From a virus, in the IMG/VR virus record IMGVR_UViG_3300004457_000084, positions 1 to 22,483 of that record: 22,483 nucleotides of DNA. One strand, 5' to 3'. A program made the position numbers and the translations under genes. Within the stretch, counting starts at the first letter, position 1. Each line of letters starts with the position of its first letter. Below are positions 1-5,528 of this stretch, one piece after another. The notes beneath the pieces are model-generated. The model was not told the origin of the DNA, searched no databases, and saw only the letters and a program-made list of their open reading frames with translations.

Positions 1-51
1 ATGAAATGGAACAAGCCTGGCGAGCCGGTGTTGCCGAGGGGGAAGAAATGA
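1..51 (+). CDS. C-terminal end of an unidentified gene (partial)
   Basis: An open frame runs from the window edge to a TGA at 49-51. The last 16 residues are charged and proline/glycine-containing (ending PRGKK). The stop overlaps the preferred start of the GcrA-like gene at 48 in an ATGA arrangement, the coupling used repeatedly in this window, and this is the only support for calling it a gene. The first visible codon is ATG, but the true start may lie upstream. No function can be assigned. Confidence 0.4.
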   Translation: MKWNKPGEPVLPRGKK

Positions 52-263
52 GCTTTTTCAACTGGACGCCGGAAATCTGCGACACGATCCGCGCATGGTG
101 GGAGATCGGCAAGTCCGCCGGGTGGATCACGCGCGAGCTGAACGGGCCGTCCCGCAACAGCATCATCGGCAAGCTGCACCGGATGGGTGCGGTGCGGGGC
201 GAGCGCGGGCGGCAGGAGCCGGAGTGCCTGGCCGCGAGCGCCAAAGGCCGCAAGCGCATCTAG
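48..263 (+). CDS. GcrA-family regulator, N-terminal DNA-binding half (ends at an in-frame amber codon)
   Basis: GcrA proteins are alphaproteobacterial transcription factors that bind DNA, often methylated GANTC sites, through an N-terminal helix-turn-helix. They contact sigma70 region 2 through a C-terminal domain. The 71 residues here match the N-terminal part: a WTPEICDTIRAWWEIGKSAG stretch at residues 6-25, then a recognition-helix region with SRNSIIGKLHRMG at residues 35-47. I chose ATG 48 because it follows a GAGGGG ribosome-binding site and overlaps the previous stop as ATGA; ATG 6 is the upstream alternative. The frame stops at TAG 261-263, but the same frame continues straight into a recognisable GcrA C-terminal domain (264-494). 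As read, the product can bind DNA but lacks the sigma-binding half. The family call is firm; whether the protein is active is unknown. Confidence 0.85.
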   Translation: MSFFNWTPEICDTIRAWWEIGKSAGWITRELNGPSRNSIIGKLHRMGAVRGERGRQEPECLAASAKGRKRI

Positions 264-494
264 ACGACAGTTAAGCCGCCAACGCCTCCGGAGGTAGAGC
301 GTGTCGTATTGCCATTTGCGATTGGCGATTTTTCGCCGCGCGGGCACTGCCGGTTCATCCATGGAGACCCCGCAACGCCGAGTTGGGCGTGCTGTATCGA
401 AAAGGCTGTGCCAGGCCGGTCTTACTGCCTCGACCATGCGCGGATCGTGTTCGCGCCGGCAAGGAAGGTGGCGAATGCAGCCGCTGGGGATTGA
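264..494 (+). pseudogene. GcrA C-terminal (sigma-interaction) domain, in frame after the amber codon
   Basis: Reading on after TAG 261-263 without changing frame gives a proline-rich linker and then a cysteine/histidine-containing block with CRFIHGDP, a CC pair and SYCLDH, ending at TGA 492-494. This matches the conserved GcrA C-terminus (C-x-W/F-x-x-GDP ... F-C ... YC-x-x-H), which in Caulobacter binds sigma70. The two halves together encode about 148 residues, close to normal GcrA length, so one nonsense codon is the only defect. No good independent start is visible: TTG 309 is 14 bases from the GGAGG at 290-294, a long spacing. The last 20 bases overlap the methyltransferase start. Alternatives are readthrough, a suppressor tRNA or a sequencing error. 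TAG ends several other genes here, so the codon is not generally reassigned. Confidence 0.75.
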
Positions 495-1284
495 TCTGTT
501 CTGCGGCCTCGGGGGCTGGACGGAAGGGTTACTTGCGGAGGGTTATTACGTGGTTGGGTTCGACATCGAGCGGCATCAATACGGCGATGCGAAGTATCCG
601 GCGCAGTTGGTGTTGCAGGACGTGACTACGCTGCATGGTTCGCAATTCCGCGATGCGGCGTTGATTGTCGCTTCGCCGCCCTGTCAGGAGTTTTCATATA
701 TGGCTATGCCGTGGTCGAAGGCGAAGGCGAAGGAGCGCGACTTGCTTGAAGGGCGCGACGATCCGAAGCGCCTAACCGCGCTATTCGATGCATGCTTTCG
801 CATCCAGCGCGAGGCGTGCGAAGCGGCTGGGCGGCACATTCCGATGGTCGTGGAAAACGTCCGCGGCGCGCAGAAATGGGTCGGGCGCGCGAGGTTCAAC
901 TATGGGAGCTTTTACCTGTGGGGCGATGTTCCGGCGCTGATGCCGGCTGGAAACCATACCACGGTTGGGGGTATTAATTGGTCGAAATTCGGCGAGCCCG
1001 GCTACAAGGCTAAGGCATTCACCTCCACGGCTGAGCAGCGGTTCCGATTGGAGCACAGCGGCATCAAGGGCATTCCGCCCCGCACGAAGGGCCATTTGAC
1101 CAACCCGGCAGAGCATGAGGGCGGAACCAAGGTTGGCGGCAACTGGTGGCACGATCCCAATTCGCCGTCGTGCACAAGCTCCAGCGGCTCACACGCCCGC
1201 AAGGCCGCATCCGCCATGATTGCCAAAATTCCGAAGCCGCTGTCCCGGCACATAGCGATGGTGTTCAAGCCATGCGCAGAGTGA
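475..1284 (+). CDS. C5-cytosine DNA methyltransferase
   Basis: This enzyme should transfer a methyl group from S-adenosylmethionine to carbon 5 of cytosine in DNA. The 269 residues contain the SAM-binding motif I (IDLFCGLGGW, residues 6-15), the catalytic PPCQ loop (residues 68-71, nucleophile Cys70) and motif VI ENV (residues 127-129). Motifs IX and X and a long target-recognition domain are not obvious; the protein is short, as many phage enzymes are. ATG 475 is preceded by AAGGAAGG at a good distance. A GTG at 301, six bases after a GGAGG, would add 58 residues, but that stretch is the out-of-frame shadow of the GcrA C-terminal domain, so I reject it. No partner restriction enzyme is visible, so protection from host restriction or a regulatory mark is more likely than a restriction-modification pair. 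Sequence specificity cannot be read from the sequence. Confidence 0.88.
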   Translation: MQPLGIDLFCGLGGWTEGLLAEGYYVVGFDIERHQYGDAKYPAQLVLQDVTTLHGSQFRDAALIVASPPCQEFSYMAMPWSKAKAKERDLLEGRDDPKRLTALFDACFRIQREACEAAGRHIPMVVENVRGAQKWVGRARFNYGSFYLWGDVPALMPAGNHTTVGGINWSKFGEPGYKAKAFTSTAEQRFRLEHSGIKGIPPRTKGHLTNPAEHEGGTKVGGNWWHDPNSPSCTSSSGSHARKAASAMIAKIPKPLSRHIAMVFKPCAE

Positions 1285-1682
1285 CGTTCGCGGAGTGCCA
1301 GAAGGCCGTGCTGGACCATTTCGGCATCAGCAAGACCGCGCTGCTAGGCGACACGCGGCGGCGGTCAATCGCTTGGCCGCGAATGATCCTGATGGTGATG
1401 GCGAGGGAGTTTACCGGCATGACAACGGCGGCGGTCGGTCGCCGACTTAACCGGGACCATTCTACGGTCATCGTAAATTGCCGTCGTGTTGGCAGATTGT
1501 GCGTATCTGACCCAAGCTTTTGCGCCGATGTGGACGCGATCCGGCACCGGCTCGATCTTATTTCTTGCGGCGCCCGAGACGAAGAATATGTCCAGGCCGT
1601 CCAGGTTTGGAATGTGAGTTACAAGCCGTCGTCTCCTGTCGTGGCGCCGCCAGTGCGGTTGATCCGGCACAAATACCTATGA
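1272..1682 (+). CDS. DnaA domain IV-like DNA-binding protein
   Basis: The 136-residue product carries the C-terminal DNA-binding domain of the chromosomal replication initiator DnaA but no AAA+ ATPase. Residues 28-75 read as the domain IV signature: an R-R-x-S-I-A-W-P-R helix, an REFTGMT turn and the NRDHSTVIVNCRRV recognition segment (residues 60-73), whose RDHSTV matches the DnaA consensus. A role in recognising a phage origin, or in interfering with host DnaA at its boxes, is inference. The start ATG 1272 overlaps the methyltransferase stop by 13 bases, so the two are probably co-transcribed and translationally coupled. An upstream extension to 1146 is a shadow of the methyltransferase. 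I saw no convincing cluster of DnaA boxes nearby. Confidence 0.75.
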   Translation: MRRVTFAECQKAVLDHFGISKTALLGDTRRRSIAWPRMILMVMAREFTGMTTAAVGRRLNRDHSTVIVNCRRVGRLCVSDPSFCADVDAIRHRLDLISCGARDEEYVQAVQVWNVSYKPSSPVVAPPVRLIRHKYL

Positions 1683-1744
1683 TTTCCGCGCGTTCCATGC
1701 CATAATCGCGCGCGGATCACCTCGACGGAGGCCCGCGAGCGTAA

Positions 1745-1787
1745 ATGCCGGGTCGGGTTGTGGGCTGCAACCAGGCCCGACCGGCAT
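1745..1787 (+). other. Strong imperfect hairpin upstream of the HNH gene
   Basis: ATGCCGG at 1745-1751 pairs with CCGGCAT at 1781-1787. TCGGG at 1753-1757 pairs with CCCGA at 1776-1780, and TTG at 1758-1760 pairs with CAA at 1768-1770, with a small bulge on each arm. It lies in the 128-base gap between the DnaA-like and HNH genes, 23 bases before the HNH start. No T-run follows, so an intrinsic terminator is not clear. It may be a processing or attenuation structure, or part of the inserted nuclease unit. Confidence 0.6.
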
Positions 1788-1810
1788 CCCTCTTGCAGCG
1801 AGGTTTCGCC

Positions 1811-2350
1811 ATGGCCAGGACACAACTATCAAAAAAGCAACGCTTCGACGTGTTTAAGCGCGATGCATTCACCTGTCAGTATTGCGGGCGAACGCCACCG
1901 GCGGTGGTTTTAGAATGCGACCACATTACCGCTGTAAAAAATGGAGGCGGGAACGTGGAAGAAAATCTCGTAACATCTTGCTTTGATTGCAACCGCGGGA
2001 AATGTGCGGCTGATATCAACATCGCTTCGATGCCTTTGGCAGATCGGGCGGCGATCATTGCCGAGAAAGAAGCGCAGTTGCATAGCTATCAAGAAATTCT
2101 GGCCGCGCGCCGTGCGCGTATCGAAGCTGAGGCTTTTGAGATTACCCGCGCTTTACGCGACGAAAGTCCAATCCATAGGCGAGATTTCTTAAGTATAAAG
2201 AGGTTTCTTGACGACCTTGGGTTTGATGAGGTTGCCGAAGCGGCTGAAATAGCTCGGGCCGCGAAGCCATATTCTCACAACAGGATGTTCCGATATTTCT
2301 GCGGCGTATGTTGGAACAAAATCAATCGTAGATCGGCTGCGAATGGCTGA
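1811..2350 (+). CDS. HNH endonuclease
   Basis: The 179-residue protein has an N-terminal HNH nuclease of the McrA/5-methylcytosine-enzyme type: CQYC (Cys22, Cys25), then ECDHI (Asp37-His38 as catalytic core), Asn52, and CFDCN (Cys57, Cys60, Asn61). The four cysteines should bind structural zinc, and the DH and N residues should bind the catalytic metal. The remainder (residues 70-179) is helical and charged, with no recognised domain. ATG 1811 is preferred because an upstream extension to 1745 would run through the hairpin. The gene looks more AT-rich than its neighbours, consistent with a mobile free-standing nuclease. Its stop overlaps the start of the next gene within ATGGCTGA (2343-2350). 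Homing is inferred; a role in packaging or host DNA breakdown is possible. Confidence 0.85.
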   Translation: MARTQLSKKQRFDVFKRDAFTCQYCGRTPPAVVLECDHITAVKNGGGNVEENLVTSCFDCNRGKCAADINIASMPLADRAAIIAEKEAQLHSYQEILAARRARIEAEAFEITRALRDESPIHRRDFLSIKRFLDDLGFDEVAEAAEIARAAKPYSHNRMFRYFCGVCWNKINRRSAANG

Positions 2351-3188
2351 GTTCCCCAAGCTTCCGCTTTGGACGGACGCCCTAATTGGCGACACGTTTC
2401 ACCTTACGCCAGCCGAGTTCGGCGCATATATGCGGCTTCTTATCGTGGCGTGGCGGCGCAAGGATTGCGCCCTGCCTGCTGACGACGTTTTCCTGGGGAG
2501 ATGCGTTGGTGATCCGAAGAACTGGCATAGGCTCAAGCCTAGAATCATTGGTTTTTTTCAACTATCTGGAGACGGGTTCTACCGCCAGATGCGATTACTA
2601 GATGAGCGTGAATCGTGCGCACGTTATGCGGAGAATGCCACCGCACGAGGCAAGGCTAGTGCATTGAAAAGAAAGAATAGGGGTGCAGACGGTTTAAAGA
2701 CAGTCTCCAAACAGGAGGCAACTCCTAATCCCAATCCCAATCCCAATCCACCTGTTGAAAAGAAAGGGACGCGCGCGAGGCGCGCTGTTGAGATTGAGCC
2801 CATAATTTCATTCCCAGATTGGTGGCCCTTGGAAGCATGGGTTTCATTCGTTGAGATGCGGAAGTCGATCCGCAAGCCGATGACCTCGGCGGCAATCAAG
2901 CTCATGCTGGGGAGGGTTTCCAAGCTGAGAAACGCCGGGGAAGACCCGAAAGACATGTTCGAGCAAGCAATTATTAATTCGTGGGCTAATGTCTACGCGG
3001 CAAAGTCAGGAGGGAACGGAAATGGACGACACAAAGCTACCGCTCACGACAACTTCATCGCCGGCCTCGCAGACTTCGCGGGTTACGAGATGGGGGACAC
3101 CCCTGATTTCGAGGGGCGAACTCGCAGCGATCCTCGCGGACATGTCATTGATTTACCATCGCGCGCCATTAAGCGCGATCCAGGCTAA
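2343..3188 (+). CDS. DUF1376 (YdaU-like) phage replication-type protein
   Basis: The N-terminus (FPKLPLWTDALIGDTFHLTP, residues 4-23, followed by EFGAYMRLL) is the DUF1376 signature found in YdaU-like phage and prophage proteins, usually encoded with replication and helicase-loading genes. After about residue 100 comes a lysine/arginine-rich linker and a PNPNPNPNP repeat (about residues 128-137). A second conserved-looking region follows around residues 155-225 (WWPLEAWVSFVEMRK ... MFEQAIINSWANVY), typical of the winged-helix C-terminal part of such proteins. The probable role is origin recognition or helicase recruitment in phage DNA replication. The start overlaps the HNH stop by 8 bases. 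The last 167 bases overlap the following gene in another frame. Confidence 0.8.
   Translation: MAEFPKLPLWTDALIGDTFHLTPAEFGAYMRLLIVAWRRKDCALPADDVFLGRCVGDPKNWHRLKPRIIGFFQLSGDGFYRQMRLLDERESCARYAENATARGKASALKRKNRGADGLKTVSKQEATPNPNPNPNPPVEKKGTRARRAVEIEPIISFPDWWPLEAWVSFVEMRKSIRKPMTSAAIKLMLGRVSKLRNAGEDPKDMFEQAIINSWANVYAAKSGGNGNGRHKATAHDNFIAGLADFAGYEMGDTPDFEGRTRSDPRGHVIDLPSRAIKRDPG
2727..2750 (+). repeat. Hexanucleotide tandem repeat (AATCCC) inside the DUF1376 gene
   Basis: Three copies of AATCCC and one AATCCA follow each other and encode the Asn-Pro repeat of the linker. A change in copy number would alter linker length without shifting the frame. Confidence 0.85.
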
Positions 3189-3393
3189 GGCGTTGGGGAG
3201 GATATATTTTGAGGACCTGAACGAGTTCACGGCGCATGCTGTATTGGAGGCTTGCCGACAGTACCGCCGGGAGGCGGACGCGGAGCATTTTCCAAAGCCA
3301 GGACGGCTGATCGAGCTCGCGCGCAAGGTGAAGGACCCGAATTACGATCCGGCGGCGGACCCGTGGCAGCGCAAGCGCGAGGGCGGGCAATGA
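3022..3393 (+). CDS. Putative phage helicase loader-like protein
   Basis: The 123-residue product has a polar Ser/Thr-rich N-terminus followed by a helical domain (about residues 33-105). The pattern of that domain (LAAILADMSLIYHRAPLS ... ALGRIYFEDLNEFTA ... HFPKPGRLIELARK) resembles small phage helicase-loader/inhibitor proteins of the G39P type, which have a similar L-x-D-x(n)-F-P-x-P ending. The resemblance is weak and the function is inferred partly from position after the DUF1376 gene. ATG 3022 is supported by a strong AGGAGGG at 3008-3014. This start places the first 55 codons inside the upstream gene in a different frame, an unusually long overlap. The stop overlaps the next start (ATGA, 3390-3393). 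Confidence 0.6.
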   Translation: MDDTKLPLTTTSSPASQTSRVTRWGTPLISRGELAAILADMSLIYHRAPLSAIQAKALGRIYFEDLNEFTAHAVLEACRQYRREADAEHFPKPGRLIELARKVKDPNYDPAADPWQRKREGGQ

Positions 3394-3644
3394 GCGAGGA
3401 CGGATTCCGCGAGCAACTGCGGCAACAGCACGTCAACGATCTGATCGAGCGGACACGGGCAAAGTACGCCGGCGCGGTCAAGCCTGAGCCGGGAACGCCG
3501 GGCTACGTCGCCGCGCTCAAGGCGGAGATATTGGCCCGCCCGCCGCTGGTGATGACGCCGGAATTGCAGCAGCGCGAGCGCGACCTTGCCGGCGAGCGCC
3601 AGGCCGCTCTGTCGCGGCGGATCCAATCGGGAGGCGTGGGATGA
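3390..3644 (+). CDS. Hypothetical protein (84 aa)
   Basis: A hydrophilic, mostly helical 84-residue protein rich in Arg, Glu and Gln (ELQQRERDLAGERQAALSRR near the end), without cysteine motifs or membrane segments. It is coupled to both neighbours by ATGA overlaps at 3390 and 3641, which is the main evidence that it is translated. The upstream extension to 3252 lies in the shadow of the previous gene. I do not recognise a family. Confidence 0.7.
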   Translation: MSEDGFREQLRQQHVNDLIERTRAKYAGAVKPEPGTPGYVAALKAEILARPPLVMTPELQQRERDLAGERQAALSRRIQSGGVG

Positions 3645-3823
3645 GCGACGCGAGGGTGTTGGCTGCGGCCCAGGCCATCAACGACGAGCTGGAGCCGTAT
3701 CTCGGGCGCCCGGCGCCGGCCGATCGAGGGAGGCGGGAATTGTGCCTGCGCTTGGCCAAGGCCGCGATCAAAGCCGCCGGCGCCGTACAAACTAGCCGTG
3801 AATGGCACCAAAACGGGGTTTGA
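3641..3823 (+). CDS. Hypothetical protein (60 aa)
   Basis: A short alanine-rich protein with a helical first half (VLAAAQAINDELEPYLG) and a second helix with several basic residues. Its start overlaps the previous stop as ATGA. It is the last gene of the early/replication series before a gap with two inverted repeats. Function is unknown. Confidence 0.6.
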   Translation: MSDARVLAAAQAINDELEPYLGRPAPADRGRRELCLRLAKAAIKAAGAVQTSREWHQNGV

Positions 3824-3851
3824 TCGGGGTCTAGGCGGGCAGTTGATAGGG

Positions 3852-3866
3852 ATCACGCATCGTGAT
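3852..3866. promoter_or_regulatory. Perfect 15-bp dyad (possible operator)
   Basis: ATCACG-CAT-CGTGAT forms a perfect 6-bp inverted repeat with a 3-base centre in the intergenic gap before the second HNH gene. It has the size and symmetry of a repressor half-site pair, but only one copy is seen and no -35/-10 pair could be assigned next to it. Confidence 0.35.
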
Positions 3867-3871
3867 AGATA

Positions 3872-3899
3872 AATGCGTCCACCTTGGAAAGGGCGCATT
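3872..3899 (+). promoter_or_regulatory. Hairpin covering the ribosome-binding region of the HNH gene
   Basis: AATGCGTCC at 3872-3880 pairs with GGGCGCATT at 3891-3899 (nine pairs, one of them G-U) around a 10-base loop. The best ribosome-binding site for ATG 3902, the GGAAAGGG at 3885-3892, lies in the loop and in the first bases of the 3' arm. The start codon is two bases after the stem. When folded, the mRNA should translate poorly. Confidence 0.55.
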
Positions 3900-3901
3900 C
3901 T

Positions 3902-4399
3902 ATGGGGTTAGTCGGGAGAAGGATAAAATGCCGGGAGTGCGGCGGGCAATTTATCGAAAATAGGCAGTGGCAAGTTTTTTGCCAAATTGATTGCCGCCGC
4001 AGATGGAACAAACGCTTTCGGGAAATCTGTTTCTATTGCGGTTCTTTTGGAGATCATCGGGATCACGTTTTGCCGCACTCGTACCGAACGCTAAATTTCA
4101 AAAGGCATTTTGGGGAATTGGAGTACGTTTTTGCATGCACGGAATGCAATTCTATACTTGGTGCGAACATTTTTGAGACAATTTTTGAGCGAGTCGAATA
4201 TGTGGCGAGCGCCATCTACGCCCGCAATAAACTCAGCATAGGTGCGGTGGAATGGGACGAGGAAGAATTAGGAGAACTGGGGCCAAGTCTAAAGCGCCGC
4301 ATTAAAAAAATGCTTTCTAAGCGCCGGATCGCAGAAGATAGGTATGTTTACGCAAAGATGATCTCAGCCGAGTTTAATAATTCAAAAGACGAGGTTTAG
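3902..4399 (+). CDS. HNH endonuclease with an extra zinc-binding motif
   Basis: The 165-residue protein begins with a four-cysteine zinc motif (Cys10, Cys13, Cys27, Cys31). An HNH-type core follows: CFYC (Cys43, Cys46), RDHVLPHS (Asp54-His55) and CTECN (Cys79, Cys82, Asn83). This arrangement is seen in small phage HNH nucleases. The C-terminal half is charged and helical with no known domain. ATG 3902 is chosen; TTG 3884 would add six residues but lies in the hairpin loop. The gene is clearly more AT-rich than the flanking replication and terminase genes, which suggests separate acquisition. It faces a convergent GIY-YIG gene 33 bases away. HNH genes next to terminases sometimes aid packaging, so that role is an alternative to homing. 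Confidence 0.8.
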   Translation: MGLVGRRIKCRECGGQFIENRQWQVFCQIDCRRRWNKRFREICFYCGSFGDHRDHVLPHSYRTLNFKRHFGELEYVFACTECNSILGANIFETIFERVEYVASAIYARNKLSIGAVEWDEEELGELGPSLKRRIKKMLSKRRIAEDRYVYAKMISAEFNNSKDEV

Positions 4400-4432
4400 C
4401 GGAAAACGGAAAAAGGCATCTATAAAGTTGCG

Positions 4433-4864
4433 CTAGTTTTTGCGCCAATGCCGCATTTCAGCGAGCGCGTCCGCCCCCGCCGCTGACGCAACCCTCTTAT
4501 CTATCTTAGCTCGTGCCGCGAGCTGTTCTGGCGTGGGTGCCCATGTCAGCACCGGCAATCCGCGCTCAAGAATTATTTTTGCAGCGGCATCAATGGCTTG
4601 TCGTTTTGTGACCTGAGCCCATTCTCCCACGAGAGACACCCCGGAAAAACGTTCAAGGCACATTGTTTCGGCCCGCAATGCGTCATCCTGTGACGGGAGC
4701 CACCATGCGCGGTAAATGCGCAGCCTGTACGGGTTGCCGGTTTGCAGCCCGGCAAGGCGTGCAACGGGATCAATGGCGACGCCAAATTTAACCGGCCCAC
4801 GCTCACGCCACCCGATGACGTACAAAGAGCATTGTGGGGTGTTTTCATTCTCAAATAATTCCAC
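4433..4864 (-). CDS. GIY-YIG nuclease-like protein (T5orf172/Mug113 type)
   Basis: The only convincing - strand gene in the window encodes 143 residues. LYVIG (residues 14-18) and VKFG (residues 25-28) correspond to the two GIY-YIG strands. Arg36 lies in the following helix (PVARLAGLQTGNP), Glu66 in DALRAETMCLERF fits the metal-binding glutamate, and GEW (residues 80-82) fits the T5orf172/Mug113 subgroup. These are single-domain metal-dependent nucleases, often free-standing in phages. The start is GTG 4864; an in-frame TGA lies just upstream, so no longer form is possible. The ribosome-binding site is weak. It lies tail-to-tail with the HNH gene and divergent from the terminase genes. Confidence 0.78.
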   Translation of the reverse strand: MELFENENTPQCSLYVIGWRERGPVKFGVAIDPVARLAGLQTGNPYRLRIYRAWWLPSQDDALRAETMCLERFSGVSLVGEWAQVTKRQAIDAAAKIILERGLPVLTWAPTPEQLAARAKIDKRVASAAGADALAEMRHWRKN

Positions 4865-4937
4865 AATTCAAACCCGTTAAATTAGTTAACTCGTAAAATC
4901 AATGCAAAAACTACCCTATTGACAAGCGATCGGCAAC
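4865..4937. promoter_or_regulatory. AT-rich divergent intergenic region with a dyad
   Basis: This 73-base gap separates the divergent GIY-YIG and small terminase genes and is markedly AT-rich. It contains the inverted repeat GTTAA-ATTAG-TTAAC at 4876-4890, overlapping the palindrome AGTTAACT. Reading toward the GIY-YIG gene, TTGCAT and TAATTT lie 17 bases apart, a weak sigma70-like pair. It is a likely place for divergent promoters, including one for the late genes, but no strong consensus is present. Confidence 0.4.
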
Positions 4938-5525
4938 GTGAAAGCCCTCGCGCGCGGCACCAACAAAACAAGAGCAGCACAAACCGCCAGACATTCCACA
5001 GCCCAAGCCTGTGAAATCCCACCGTTGCAGCCAAGCCAAAAACGGCCTAACGTCCCCAGCGCAACGTACCGCAAGGCAAAAATCGTGCCGCACCCGTCGA
5101 TGTACACTCCGGAAATCGCCGCTGAAGTCTGCCACCGCATCATGGCAGGCGAAAGTGTCAGAGAAATCACAAAAGATAAGGGAATGCCTTGCCAACGATC
5201 TATTTACAATTGGCTGCTAAAACAGCCTGACTTTGTGCAGCAATACGCGCGCGCACGCGAAGAATCTGGTCACACATCGGCGGACGACGTGAAACACATA
5301 TCGAACGCTGTTTTCCGAGGCGAAATCGAGCCGGATGTTGGACGTGTTGCGATGGATGGCTACAAATGGCACGCGTCGAAAATGGTTCCGAAAGTGTATG
5401 GCGACCGTCAGGAACACGAGCACACCGGATCCGTGACCGTTGAGATTCGCCGCTTTGCCGAGATTGAGGCCGGCGACGTGATCGACGGCAATTCCCGACG
5501 CATCGCAGACCAGACCAGCGAGTGA
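4938..5525 (+). CDS. terS: Terminase small subunit (Sf6-like)
   Basis: The small terminase recognises viral DNA and recruits the large subunit at the start of packaging. From about residue 55 the protein reads as the Sf6-type family: YTPEIAAEVCHRIMAGESV, a helix-turn-helix region (MPCQRSIYNWL), then QQYARAREESGHTSADDV and a DGYKWHASKMVPKVYGDR segment that normally precedes the oligomerisation/C-terminal part. The start is uncertain. GTG 4938 gives 195 residues with a basic, low-complexity 54-residue leader and no good ribosome-binding site; GTG 5085 or ATG 5100 would give the usual compact length. It lies three bases before the large terminase, the normal order. Confidence 0.85.
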   Translation: MKALARGTNKTRAAQTARHSTAQACEIPPLQPSQKRPNVPSATYRKAKIVPHPSMYTPEIAAEVCHRIMAGESVREITKDKGMPCQRSIYNWLLKQPDFVQQYARAREESGHTSADDVKHISNAVFRGEIEPDVGRVAMDGYKWHASKMVPKVYGDRQEHEHTGSVTVEIRRFAEIEAGDVIDGNSRRIADQTSE

Positions 5526-5528
5526 CCG

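Noticed and set aside
301-474. N-terminal extension of the methyltransferase from GTG 301, six bases after a GGAGG
   Set aside because: The stretch overlaps the recognisable GcrA C-terminal domain in another frame, and its own translation is arginine-rich and unlike methyltransferases. ATG 475 has a good ribosome-binding site and begins right at motif I.
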